From assembly GCA_003455715.1 (NCBI GenBank), contig DMQJ01000234.1, forward strand, positions 494-23,504: a DNA stretch of 23,011 bases, written 5' to 3'. The translations under genes were made by a program, and so were the position numbers. Shown one piece after another: positions 1 to 7,288 of this stretch (the first letter of the stretch is position 1; every line of letters begins with the position of its first letter). The DNA comes from Acidimicrobiaceae bacterium. Its GTDB lineage: Bacteria; Actinomycetota; Acidimicrobiia; Acidimicrobiales; Ilumatobacteraceae. A model generated the notes under the pieces. The model ran no database searches, had not been told where the DNA came from, and was given only the letters and a program-made list of their open reading frames with translations.

Positions 1-2
1 GC

Positions 3-890
3 GTCGAGATCGGCACCGGCATCGTCAACGTCTACAGCCGCACCGCCGCACTCATGGCCATGACGGCCGCGGGTTGCGACTATGTCTCCGACGGCCGGTT
101 CATCCTCGGCCTCGGCGCCAGCGGCCCGCAGGTCATCGAAGGCTTCCATGGCGTGCCCTACGAGAAGCCGATGGTGCGCATCAAGGAGTACATCGAGAGC
201 TGCCGCATGATCTGGGCACGCGAGCAGAAGTTCGAGTACAACGGCCAGACGGTGCAGGTGCCGCTGCCCGAGGGCCAGGGCACAGGGCTCGGCAAGCCGC
301 TGAAGATCATCAACCACCCCGTGCGCCCCAACATCCCCATCTGGTGGGCCAGCCTCATGGGCCTCAGCGTCACCGCCACCGCGCAGCTCGCCGACGGCTG
401 GCTGCCCATCTTCTTCGACCCTGAGAAGTTCCACAGCGTGTGGGGCGACGAGCTGAAGGCCGGCTTGGCGAAGCGCGATCCGGGACTGGGTCAGCTGCAG
501 ATCAGCGCCGGTGGCATGGTGGCCATCGACGAGAACCTCACCGGCGAAGCCCAGCAGAAGGTGCTCGACTTCTCCCGCCCCAACGTGGCCCTCTACGTGG
601 GTGGCATGGGTGCTCGCGACAAGAACTTCTACAACACCATCTGCAAGAAGTACGGCTACGAGAAGGAAGCCATCGAGATCCAAGACCTGTATCTCGATGG
701 CAAGAAGGACGAGGCCGCGGCCGCCGTGCCGGCCCAGATGCTCGAGCGCACCAACCTGGTGGGCCCGAAGAGCTACGTGAAGGAACGCCTCGCCGCGTAC
801 AAGGAGGCCGGCGTGACGATCCTGTCGGTCACCCCCGTGGGCGGCGACCCAGTGAAGACCATCGAGACCCTTCGCGAGCTCATCGACTGA
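3..890 (+). CDS. LLM-class F420-dependent oxidoreductase, 5'-truncated by window edge
   Basis: Member of the luciferase-like monooxygenase fold (TIM barrel) that in actinobacteria usually uses coenzyme F420 for hydride transfer; the substrate cannot be told. The frame is open from base 3, so 295 residues are visible and roughly 40-50 N-terminal residues are missing compared with the usual length of about 340. The visible part begins with the family-like stretch GTGIVNVYSRTAALMAMTA, followed by RFILGLGASGPQVIEGFHG (the barrel strand and loop that in F420 enzymes sits next to the cofactor) and then YEKPMVRIKEYIE. Near the C-terminus, LVGPKSYVKERLAAYKEAGV is the typical helix before the last strand. 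An internal ATG at 54 opens a long frame but would cut off conserved barrel sequence, so it is not the start. F420 rather than FMN is inferred from family resemblance. Confidence 0.88.
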   Translation, partial: VEIGTGIVNVYSRTAALMAMTAAGCDYVSDGRFILGLGASGPQVIEGFHGVPYEKPMVRIKEYIESCRMIWAREQKFEYNGQTVQVPLPEGQGTGLGKPLKIINHPVRPNIPIWWASLMGLSVTATAQLADGWLPIFFDPEKFHSVWGDELKAGLAKRDPGLGQLQISAGGMVAIDENLTGEAQQKVLDFSRPNVALYVGGMGARDKNFYNTICKKYGYEKEAIEIQDLYLDGKKDEAAAAVPAQMLERTNLVGPKSYVKERLAAYKEAGVTILSVTPVGGDPVKTIETLRELID

Positions 891-904
891 TCTGGCCTCA
901 TCCC

Positions 905-938
905 ACAACGTTGTACATGTCTGTACAACGCTGTACAT
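905..938. promoter_or_regulatory. Putative autoregulatory operator of toxin-antitoxin operon
   Basis: Between the LLM gene and the antitoxin lie two 14-bp direct repeats, ACAACGTTGTACAT (905-918) and ACAACGCTGTACAT (925-938), offset by exactly 20 bp. Within them the 6-bp palindrome TGTACA occurs three times, at 912-917, 922-927 and 932-937, each 10 bp apart, so all copies face the same side of the helix. ACAACGTTGT at 905-914 is also a perfect 10-bp palindrome. The last copy overlaps the proposed -10 box. Phd/YefM antitoxins usually repress their own operon by binding palindromes at this place, so this is the likely binding site; that role is inference. Confidence 0.6.
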
Positions 939-939
939 T
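934..939 (+). promoter_or_regulatory. -10 box (TACATT) of the Phd/PIN operon, leaderless type
   Basis: TACATT fits TANNNT and ends 8 nt before the ATG at 948, so transcription should begin at or very near the start codon. It overlaps the third TGTACA palindrome, so a bound antitoxin would block it. Confidence 0.45.
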
Positions 940-947
940 TGGGTCGC

Positions 948-1238
948 ATGTCGACGGTATCGGTCAGCGAGGCACGTGCAATGCTCCCCGAACTCCTCGA
1001 TCGTGTGCTTGCGGGGGAGGAGGTCACCGTGACGCGCCACGGGCATCCGATCGCCGTGATGGTACGTCCCGATGCTCTGCGCACTCGCCGAGCTGAGCGC
1101 GTCATCGATGCGGCGGCGCGGCTGCAGCGCTCGCTCGATGCAGCGCACGGACGTCCGCTGTCCGATGAGCCCTCCCTGAGCGAAGCCCGGGCAGAGGCAT
1201 TGCTGTCGGAGGCCCGCGCTTCTCGAACCGGTCGCTGA
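948..1238 (+). CDS. Phd/YefM-type antitoxin
   Basis: A 96-residue protein whose N-terminus, STVSVSEARAMLPELLDRV followed by LAGEEVTVTRHGHPIAVMV, is the classic Phd/YefM fold: a DNA-binding and dimerising domain over residues 1-50. The remaining residues are Arg-, Glu- and Ala-rich and would form the helical, toxin-wrapping tail. The start is taken at ATG 948 because the family begins at this point and a -10 box lies 8 nt upstream; a TTG at 939 would add only three residues and lies inside the -10 region. The toxin gene follows after 3 nt. It should neutralise the PIN protein next to it and repress the shared promoter through the phased TGTACA sites. Confidence 0.85.
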   Translation: MSTVSVSEARAMLPELLDRVLAGEEVTVTRHGHPIAVMVRPDALRTRRAERVIDAAARLQRSLDAAHGRPLSDEPSLSEARAEALLSEARASRTGR

Positions 1239-1241
1239 GGC

Positions 1242-1658
1242 ATGTCGTCGCTCGATGCGTTCGACGCCGACGTGCTCATCTATGCGTCGCAACCGGGGCA
1301 TCCGCTCGGCGTGCGCGTGCGGTCGCTCTTCGTCGACGCCGAGCGGGAGGCTCGCCCTGCCGGTGTCGGCTCGGTGCTGTTGCTCCCGAAGTTGCTCGCC
1401 AAGCCGGTGCGTGATGAGGCCACCTCCGAGATTCACGACCTCGGGCAGCTGCTGGGTTTGCTCGAGCTCCGGCCGGTCGACGAGCACGTCGCTCGTACGG
1501 CGACGGTGTTGGCTGCGAACTACCGATTGAAGGCTGCCGACGCCGTCCACTTGGCCACAGCGGTGCTTGCCGGCGCCGACCGGTTCATCACCAACAACCG
1601 TCGCGACTTCTCCCAGGAAGTGAGCGAGATCGACGTGACATATCCCGACGAGTTGTAG
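1242..1658 (+). CDS. vapC: PIN-domain toxin (VapC family), catalytic Glu replaced by Lys
   Basis: A 138-residue PIN-domain protein. The family cleaves RNA (tRNA or rRNA) with Mg2+ held by a cluster of acidic residues. The first motif is FDADVLIYA with D8, the third is AADAVHLATA with D100, and the last is ITNNRRDF with Asn at the position where many relatives carry Asp. In the second motif, SVLLLPKLLAKP, residue 50 is Lys (codon AAG at 1389) where relatives carry the metal-binding Glu; GAG to AAG is a single base change. The toxin may therefore be weak or inactive. It is translationally coupled to the antitoxin (3-nt gap) and converges on the adenylate cyclase gene, 25 nt away. Family membership is secure; loss of activity is inference. 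Confidence 0.85.
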   Translation: MSSLDAFDADVLIYASQPGHPLGVRVRSLFVDAEREARPAGVGSVLLLPKLLAKPVRDEATSEIHDLGQLLGLLELRPVDEHVARTATVLAANYRLKAADAVHLATAVLAGADRFITNNRRDFSQEVSEIDVTYPDEL

Positions 1659-1683
1659 GGAGGTGTCGCAGCATCGGGGCGGC

Positions 1684-2829
1684 TCAGGGTTCGAGCGACC
1701 AGAGGGGCACCGGGTGCGGAAAGCCTTTCAGCTGGCGCCGGCCGGCGGGCTGGAATCGATACTCGGTGGTGGCTGCGGTGACGGCGTCGTCGGCCAACAC
1801 TTCCCCGGGCACCGCGATGTCGGCGATGCGCGACGCGAGGTTCACGGTGCTGCCGTACACGTCGCCGCCGCTGGTCACCACCGGCCCATGTGCCAGCCCG
1901 CCCCTCGCTGGCACGCCCCACTGTTCGGCCCGCCGCAGTAGGCCGAGCGCCACCGCGCACCCTTCGGTGGGCGTCACCGTGGTGAACATCACCTCGTCGC
2001 CGATGAGCTTGATGAGCCTGCCACCGTGCTCTGTCACCAAGTCGAGAGCCGTCGACTCGAAGCCCACCACCATCTCCAGTAGTTCGGCTGGTGTTGCCGA
2101 GCCGCTGCGTTCGGTGAAGCCGCTGAGATCGACGAAGCCAATCGTGAGCGGCACAGTGGAGTAATCGACCTCGCCCGCACGCGCTCGCCGGGTCTGCTGG
2201 GTGGTGGCCTGCAAGAGCAGGCGGAACATCGGCTCGAACACGCCCGTCACGCTGTCGACCAACTGCACGCCGCCGAGGTTGGCTCTGGCGAGTGCCAGCT
2301 CGTCGCGGCCCACCTCTTGCAAGGGCGCTTCCACGTCGCGGAGGAACATCTCGCTGGCGGCCTCACCGATTCGGCGCAGTGAGCTGGCCATCACCCTCAC
2401 GAAGTGGAGGAGTTCGTCGCGGCTGAAGAATGCGCCCGCCACTCCGAACATGCGGAACATCTCCACTTCCGATTCGGCTGCGATCGGTTCATTCGGGTCG
2501 CCAGGGGGGAACCCGGTGGCGCGGCGAAGGTCGATGAGGGCTTCGACGGTGAGGCCGGTACGGGCTGCAAGCGCGTCGATGGTGAGCGTCGGTCGCGGAC
2601 GTAGGTGCAGGTCGCCGACGAGCGACGTGAGTTGATGAGCCGCGCAGGCGGCGACCATCTGCTGAGTGTCGATGCCATGTGCGGCGATCCACTGCAGCAG
2701 CGCGAGACGTCCGTCAGCGCCAGGGAGTGCGGGGTCGTACAGGCCCGCTGCTTGCCACTCGGCCAGTTGCTGCTGCTCGGCCGCTTGGTCGTCGGCGTGT
2801 TGCTCATCAGCTGACGGCAGGTCGTCCAC
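1684..2829 (-). CDS. Class III adenylate cyclase with N-terminal pH-sensor-like regulatory domain
   Basis: A 381-residue soluble cyclase making cAMP from ATP. Residues about 40-215 resemble the all-helical regulatory domain of mycobacterial Rv1264 and Rv2212, which holds the enzyme inactive until pH drops; similar stretches include the LLQWIAAHGID helix, ARTGLTVEALIDLRRATG and the long helix ending VFEPMFRLLL. The catalytic domain follows with every expected residue: metal ligands D234 (GFVDLSGF) and D278 (LIGDEVMF), adenine-selecting K274 and D323 (GGDVYG), and transition-state N330 and R334 (TVNLASR). This set predicts ATP rather than GTP as substrate. The start is the GTG at 2829, chosen because TACCGT ends 7 nt upstream; the open frame runs on to 3255 but that part is antisense to the SDR gene. 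There are no membrane segments. pH control is inferred from architecture only. Confidence 0.88.
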   Translation of the reverse strand: MDDLPSADEQHADDQAAEQQQLAEWQAAGLYDPALPGADGRLALLQWIAAHGIDTQQMVAACAAHQLTSLVGDLHLRPRPTLTIDALAARTGLTVEALIDLRRATGFPPGDPNEPIAAESEVEMFRMFGVAGAFFSRDELLHFVRVMASSLRRIGEAASEMFLRDVEAPLQEVGRDELALARANLGGVQLVDSVTGVFEPMFRLLLQATTQQTRRARAGEVDYSTVPLTIGFVDLSGFTERSGSATPAELLEMVVGFESTALDLVTEHGGRLIKLIGDEVMFTTVTPTEGCAVALGLLRRAEQWGVPARGGLAHGPVVTSGGDVYGSTVNLASRIADIAVPGEVLADDAVTAATTEYRFQPAGRRQLKGFPHPVPLWSLEP

Positions 2830-2836
2830 GCCGCCG

Positions 2837-2842
2837 ACGGTA
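2837..2842 (-). promoter_or_regulatory. -10 box (TACCGT) of adenylate cyclase, leaderless type
   Basis: Read on the minus strand, TACCGT lies 7 nt before the GTG at 2829. It faces the mirror-image TACGGT box of the SDR gene; the two sit in an imperfect inverted repeat (GGCTACCGT against GGCTACGGT), so both genes are driven from one 40-bp gap. Confidence 0.5.
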
Positions 2843-2855
2843 GCCGCCCGCGGGC

Positions 2856-2861
2856 TACGGT
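2856..2861 (+). promoter_or_regulatory. -10 box (TACGGT) of SDR gene, leaderless type
   Basis: TACGGT ends 8 nt before the ATG at 2870 and no Shine-Dalgarno sequence fits in between. It forms the right-hand half of the mirrored divergent promoter shared with the cyclase gene. Confidence 0.5.
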
Positions 2862-2869
2862 CTCGCCGC

Positions 2870-3691
2870 ATGTCGACCGTGCTCATCACCGGCTGTTCCA
2901 GCGGGTTCGGCGAACTCGCTGCGCTCACCTTCCATCGCCGCGGCCACCGGGTGTTCGCCACCATGCGCCGCCCGGGCTCGTCCGCAGCGCTCGACGCGGT
3001 GCCTGGCATCGAGCAGCTTCCTCTGGATGTGTGCGACGACGCGAGCGTGAAGGCGGCGGTGGCCGAGGTCATCGAGCGGGCGGGCGGCATCGACATCGTC
3101 GTCAACAACGCCGGTATCGAGGTGTTCGGCGCGGTGCACCTGGCGAGTGACGAGGAGGTGCTCCGCCAGTTCGACACCAATGTGCTGGGTGTGGTGCGCG
3201 TGGCCCGGGCCGTGGTGCCGCACATGATCGAACGCGGCGGGGGAGCCATCGTCAACGTCGGCTCGGTCGCGGGACTCGTGGGTGCTCCCTACGGCGGCAT
3301 CTACGCGGCGAGCAAGCACGCCGTCGAGGCGCTCACCGAGGCGATGCACTTCGAGTTGTCGCAGCAGGGAATTCGCGTGAGCGTGGTCGAGCCTGGCCAG
3401 TTCGCCACCCAACTCGGTGCCAAGGGGTTCGTCGCCGAGGCGATGGCGCCGGGTACGCCCGAGCACGACCGCTGGCAGCGGTTCCGCACGGCGCAGCGCA
3501 GCTTGGTGAACGGCGAACCTGCCGACCCCCAGCGCGTCGCCGACGTCATCTACGCCGCCGCCACCGAGCGCCCGGGCAAGTTGCGCTGGCCAGTGGGCGG
3601 CGACGCCGACCTCATCATTGCCACCAAGTCGGCGATGAGCTTCGAAGACTTCGACACCACCATGCGCGCCGCTCTCAACTGGCACGAGTGA
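2870..3691 (+). CDS. Short-chain dehydrogenase/reductase (classical SDR)
   Basis: A 273-residue NAD(P)-dependent oxidoreductase of the classical SDR family. The nucleotide-binding motif is TGCSSGFG (T7-G14), NNAG lies at 79-82, and the catalytic tetrad N104, S132 (NVGSVAG), Y145 and K149 (YAASK) is complete. PG after the active site (VVEPGQFAT) is the usual nicotinamide-contacting turn. R33/R34 after the second strand favour NADPH (inference). The start at ATG 2870 is fixed by the Rossmann fold beginning STVLITG and by the -10 box 8 nt upstream; the longer open frame from 2666 overlaps the divergent cyclase. The substrate is unknown; relatives act on alcohols, 3-hydroxyacyl compounds, steroids and retinoids. 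Confidence 0.92.
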   Translation: MSTVLITGCSSGFGELAALTFHRRGHRVFATMRRPGSSAALDAVPGIEQLPLDVCDDASVKAAVAEVIERAGGIDIVVNNAGIEVFGAVHLASDEEVLRQFDTNVLGVVRVARAVVPHMIERGGGAIVNVGSVAGLVGAPYGGIYAASKHAVEALTEAMHFELSQQGIRVSVVEPGQFATQLGAKGFVAEAMAPGTPEHDRWQRFRTAQRSLVNGEPADPQRVADVIYAAATERPGKLRWPVGGDADLIIATKSAMSFEDFDTTMRAALNWHE

Positions 3692-3701
3692 CCAGTCCCG
3701 G

Positions 3702-3794
3702 CTTGGAGGGTTTGCTGCTGGGACGGCGCCTTGGAGGGTTTGATGGTCGCCCAGGCGCGCAGCAAACCCTCCAAGGCCAGAAACCCTCCAAGGG
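3702..3794. repeat. Four-copy inverted repeat (core TTGGAGGGTTT) able to form alternative stems
   Basis: The 11-mer TTGGAGGGTTT occurs at 3703-3713 and 3731-3741, and its reverse complement at 3764-3774 and 3781-3791. The copies extend into longer perfect pairings: 3702-3718 with 3759-3775 (17 bp), 3728-3742 with 3763-3777 (15 bp) and 3729-3741 with 3781-3793 (13 bp). Copies 2 and 3 can form an inner hairpin closed by copies 1 and 4; alternatively copy 1 pairs with 3, leaving 4 free or paired with 2 in a pseudoknot-like way. The block fills most of the gap between the SDR stop and the hydrolase -10 box at 3800. It could be a terminator for the SDR gene, an operator for the hydrolase, or a dispersed REP/MITE-like element. 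Confidence 0.8.
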
Positions 3795-3799
3795 ACGAC

Positions 3800-3805
3800 T
3801 ACGGT
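3800..3805 (+). promoter_or_regulatory. -10 box (TACGGT) of serine hydrolase, leaderless type
   Basis: TACGGT ends 8 nt before the ATG at 3814 and begins 6 bp after the last copy of the inverted repeat, so the -35 region would fall between or within repeat copies 3 and 4. Confidence 0.5.
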
Positions 3806-3813
3806 CGGCGGCC

Positions 3814-4998
3814 ATGACGAGCAGCGGATTCGTGGCACCTGGCTGGGAAGGCGTGCGCGACGCCTTCGAACACAACCTCACCGACGGTGAAGACATCGGC
3901 GCAGGCGTTGCGGTGTATCACCGCGGCCAGAAGGTGGTCGACCTCGTGGGCGGATGGTTCGACGCCGATCGCAGCCAGCCGTACGACGCCGACACGCTGC
4001 AACTGGTGTTCAGCACCACGAAAGGAATCGCCGCCATTGCGGTCGGCATCTGTGTGCAGCGTGGCTGGCTGGCGTACGACCAGCCTGTGAGCCGCTACTG
4101 GCCCGAGTTCGCTGCCAAGGGGAAAGGCGAGGCCACGGTGGCACAGTTGCTGAGCCACCAGTGCGGCCTGTTCAGCGTGCAGGGCGACATCACGTTGGCC
4201 GAGGCGCTCGACTGGCCCACCATCACCTCGCGCCTCGCCGACACCGAGCCGGAGTGGCCCATCGGCAGCACCCACGGCTACCACGCGCTGACGTACGGCT
4301 GGTTGGCCGGCGAGCTGGTGCGGCGCGCCGACCCCGCGGGCCGTGGCATCGGCCAGTTCGTTCGTGAGGAGATCGCGGCGCCGCTCGGTGTGGAGTGCTA
4401 CATCGGCCTGCCCGAGGAACACGAGCCGCGAGTGTCGCCCCTGGTGGGTGGCCTCGGTGGCGATGCCGTCGACGACCCGGCCATCCGCCAGATGATGGAG
4501 GCGTTCATGGGGCCGGGCACCAACGGAGGTCGGGCCCTCAGCCTGAACGGTGCGTTCACCGCCACCGATGGCACCAATCCGTTCAACTCGCGGGCCGTGC
4601 ATGCCGCAGAGATTCCGGCCGCCAACGCCATCACCAACGCCCATTCGCTGGCGCGTATCTACGCCGCGACGCTCGGGCCGGTCGACGGGGTGCAGGTGCT
4701 CTCCGACTCCGTGCGCGAAGTTGCCCGTACGTCGGTGACCCCGGAGAACGAGCCCGACGCATGCCTGATCGTGCCCACCGCCTTCGGCATGGGGTTCATG
4801 ACGCCCAGCATGTTCATGCCCTTCGCCGGCGCTGGTTCGTACGGCCACCCCGGCGCGGGTGGCTCGGTGGCATTCGCTCAGCCCGAGCGGTCGATGGCGC
4901 TCGGCTACGTGATGAACAAGATGGCCGGCAATCTGGCCAACGACACGCGGGCGATGGCGCTCATTGCCGCCGCCTCGGCTGCTGCCGACGCCGGTTGA
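3814..4998 (+). CDS. Serine hydrolase, beta-lactamase / class C penicillin-binding fold (esterase-like)
   Basis: A 394-residue protein of the beta-lactamase class C / EstB / mycobacterial Lip-type family. The nucleophile motif SxxK is S67-T-T-K70 (VFSTTKGIAA). The second motif is the Tyr-containing THGYHALTYGWLAGELV, and the third is GHPGAGG near the C-terminus, replacing the KTG of true beta-lactamases with HxG as esterases of this family do. There is no signal peptide, so it is probably cytoplasmic, arguing for an esterase or amidase role rather than cell-wall work. The start at 3814 is supported by the -10 box upstream and by the family-like opening GWEGVRDAFEHNL. It runs in the same direction as the SDR gene but has its own promoter. 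The substrate is unknown. Confidence 0.88.
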   Translation: MTSSGFVAPGWEGVRDAFEHNLTDGEDIGAGVAVYHRGQKVVDLVGGWFDADRSQPYDADTLQLVFSTTKGIAAIAVGICVQRGWLAYDQPVSRYWPEFAAKGKGEATVAQLLSHQCGLFSVQGDITLAEALDWPTITSRLADTEPEWPIGSTHGYHALTYGWLAGELVRRADPAGRGIGQFVREEIAAPLGVECYIGLPEEHEPRVSPLVGGLGGDAVDDPAIRQMMEAFMGPGTNGGRALSLNGAFTATDGTNPFNSRAVHAAEIPAANAITNAHSLARIYAATLGPVDGVQVLSDSVREVARTSVTPENEPDACLIVPTAFGMGFMTPSMFMPFAGAGSYGHPGAGGSVAFAQPERSMALGYVMNKMAGNLANDTRAMALIAAASAAADAG

Positions 4999-5123
4999 CC
5001 GCACCTGGCGCGTTCGTTCTGGCGCGCGGATCGGGTCGAAGGTCGCGAATTCTCAGCCCCGGAAACCTCGATGAGAAGGATCAGCCCCAGAAGCCGAGTG
5101 TGGCGGGGGCGGTCCGGGGGTGG

Positions 5124-6416
5124 TCAGGCTCGGACGCCGACGGTGGCGTTGAAGGGGATGTCTTTGTCGACTCGTGGTTCGGCGGGGAGACCAAGCACGC
5201 GCTCGCCGATGATGTTGCGCTGGATCTCGTCGCTGCCACCGGCGATGCGGTAGCCCGGCGCGCCGAGCACGTGTTCGCCCCAGGCGTAGGTGCCCCACTC
5301 GCCGGTATCGGCCACCAAGCGGGGCCCGAGCACGCGGGAAATGACATCGCTCACCCGGGCCATGTTGGCGGTCCACATCAGCTTGCCCAGTGACCCTTCC
5401 GGCCCAGGAGTCTGCCCCGCCTTGAGCTTGGCCGCTGCCCGACGGTTGGTGTACTGCGCAACCTTGTGCTGGATGTACAGATCGGCCAGCGCCTGACGCA
5501 CGATGGCATCGCCCGTGAGGCCGAAGTGCGCGGCAGCTGCCGCCACCTGGTGATAGCCGCCTCCAACGTGGCTGCCGCCACCGCCGCCGGAGTGGTCGCG
5601 CTCGAAGCCCAGGCACGTGAGTGCCACTCGCCAGCCGTCGCCCACTGGGCCGAGCCGGTACGAATCGTCGAGGCGCACGTCGGTGAGGAACACCTCGTTG
5701 AAGCACGAGCCTCCGGTCATTTGGCGGATGGGGCGCACGTCGACGCCGGGCGCTTGGAGCGGCACCATGAACGCGGTGAGGCCCTTGTGCTTGGGCACGC
5801 TCGGGTCGGTGCGGGTGATGGCCAAGCCCCAGTGCGCGAAGCGAGCGCCACTGGTCCACACCTTCTGGCCGTTGAGCACCCACTCGTCGCCGTCGCGCAC
5901 CGCCTTGGTGGCCAGCGACGCCAGATCGCTGCCAGCGCCCGGCTCGCTGAACAACTGGCAGCCGTACTCGTCCTGGCGCATCAGGGGCCGGATCCACCGA
6001 TCGTGCTGTTCGGGGGTGCCGAAGGCGGCAACGGTGGTGGCGATGAGCCCCATGGACGTGGGCGGGAGCTCGCCTCCGTTGGGTACCTCGAAGCGGGCCT
6101 CCTCGGTGTTGTAGGCGCGCAGGTACGAGTTGGGCAGGCCGCGACCGCCGAGCGCCACCGGCCAGTTGATCATCGCGTACCCGGCATCGAACTTGGCTGC
6201 CTGCCATGCCTGACATTCGGCGAGTCGAGTGCGTTCGGCCTGTTCATCGAGGTTGTGGAACACCGCAACGTCGTCGCTGCCCTCGCCCCACAGCACACGA
6301 GCGCTCCGTTCGCCCGCCGCCGGAGCCGTCTCGCTCACCCGTGGCCGAGCGTTGGCCTCCAGCCAGGCGCGGGCGTCGGCTCGGAATTGGTCGAGGTCGG
6401 GCAGATCGGTGGCCAT
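5124..6416 (-). CDS. Acyl-CoA dehydrogenase (FadE family)
   Basis: A 430-residue FAD enzyme that oxidises acyl-CoA to the 2,3-enoyl-CoA. The order is N-terminal helical domain, then the beta domain with the FAD-contacting motif LFSEPGAGSDLASLATKA (155-172) and NGQKVWTSGA (182-191), then the C-terminal helices ending GGSDEIQRNIIGERVLGLP. The medium-chain-type base (Glu of YEGT) is absent: that position is G393. The Glu of LGFER (E272) falls where isovaleryl- and long-chain-type enzymes place their base, so it is the likely catalytic residue (inference). A Gly-rich run follows at 277-287. The start is ATG 6416, with TAGCGT 7 nt upstream. It diverges from the liv operon, suggesting it may act on what that transporter imports. 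Confidence 0.92.
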   Translation of the reverse strand: MATDLPDLDQFRADARAWLEANARPRVSETAPAAGERSARVLWGEGSDDVAVFHNLDEQAERTRLAECQAWQAAKFDAGYAMINWPVALGGRGLPNSYLRAYNTEEARFEVPNGGELPPTSMGLIATTVAAFGTPEQHDRWIRPLMRQDEYGCQLFSEPGAGSDLASLATKAVRDGDEWVLNGQKVWTSGARFAHWGLAITRTDPSVPKHKGLTAFMVPLQAPGVDVRPIRQMTGGSCFNEVFLTDVRLDDSYRLGPVGDGWRVALTCLGFERDHSGGGGGSHVGGGYHQVAAAAAHFGLTGDAIVRQALADLYIQHKVAQYTNRRAAAKLKAGQTPGPEGSLGKLMWTANMARVSDVISRVLGPRLVADTGEWGTYAWGEHVLGAPGYRIAGGSDEIQRNIIGERVLGLPAEPRVDKDIPFNATVGVRA

Positions 6417-6423
6417 CGGGGAG

Positions 6424-6429
6424 ACGCTA
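6424..6429 (-). promoter_or_regulatory. -10 box (TAGCGT) of acyl-CoA dehydrogenase, leaderless type
   Basis: On the minus strand TAGCGT lies 7 nt before the ATG at 6416. The 110-bp gap to livG also holds the liv promoter on the other strand. Confidence 0.45.
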
Positions 6430-6484
6430 CGACGATTCGAAGTGGTGCATCGAACCAAAGTGTGATGTGACCCTCGGCACCGAC

Positions 6485-6490
6485 TACGGT
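6485..6490 (+). promoter_or_regulatory. -10 box (TACGGT) of the liv operon
   Basis: TACGGT is the same hexamer used by the SDR and hydrolase genes. It touches an in-frame ATG at 6491, which would then lie upstream of the transcript start. This makes the GTG at 6527 the likelier start, giving a short leader that carries a Shine-Dalgarno site, unlike most promoters in this window. Confidence 0.45.
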
Positions 6491-6508
6491 ATGCCGCACT
6501 CAAGCACA

Positions 6509-6516
6509 GAGGGGGG
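6509..6516 (+). promoter_or_regulatory. Shine-Dalgarno site deciding the livG start
   Basis: GAGGGGGG lies 10 nt before the GTG at 6527. Together with the -10 box at 6485 it supports GTG 6527 over the in-frame ATG 6491, which would add the residues MPHSSTEGGQLG with no counterpart in the LivG family. Confidence 0.5.
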
Positions 6517-6526
6517 ACAACTCGGC

Positions 6527-7284
<758 letters not shown>

Positions 7285-7288
<4 letters not shown>

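Noticed and set aside
2830..3255. Upstream extension of the adenylate cyclase frame
   Set aside because: Antisense to the SDR gene and low in complexity; GTG 2829 fits promoter and family length.
3702..3794. CRISPR-like repeat array
   Set aside because: Copies are inverted, unevenly spaced and without unique spacers or cas genes.
5050..5077. TTCTCA/TGAGAA inverted repeat in the gap between the hydrolase and acyl-CoA dehydrogenase genes
   Set aside because: Six-bp stem with a 16-nt loop is too weak to call a terminator in this base composition.
6491..6526. ATG at 6491 as livG start
   Set aside because: It touches the -10 box and adds residues foreign to LivG; GTG 6527 has a Shine-Dalgarno site.
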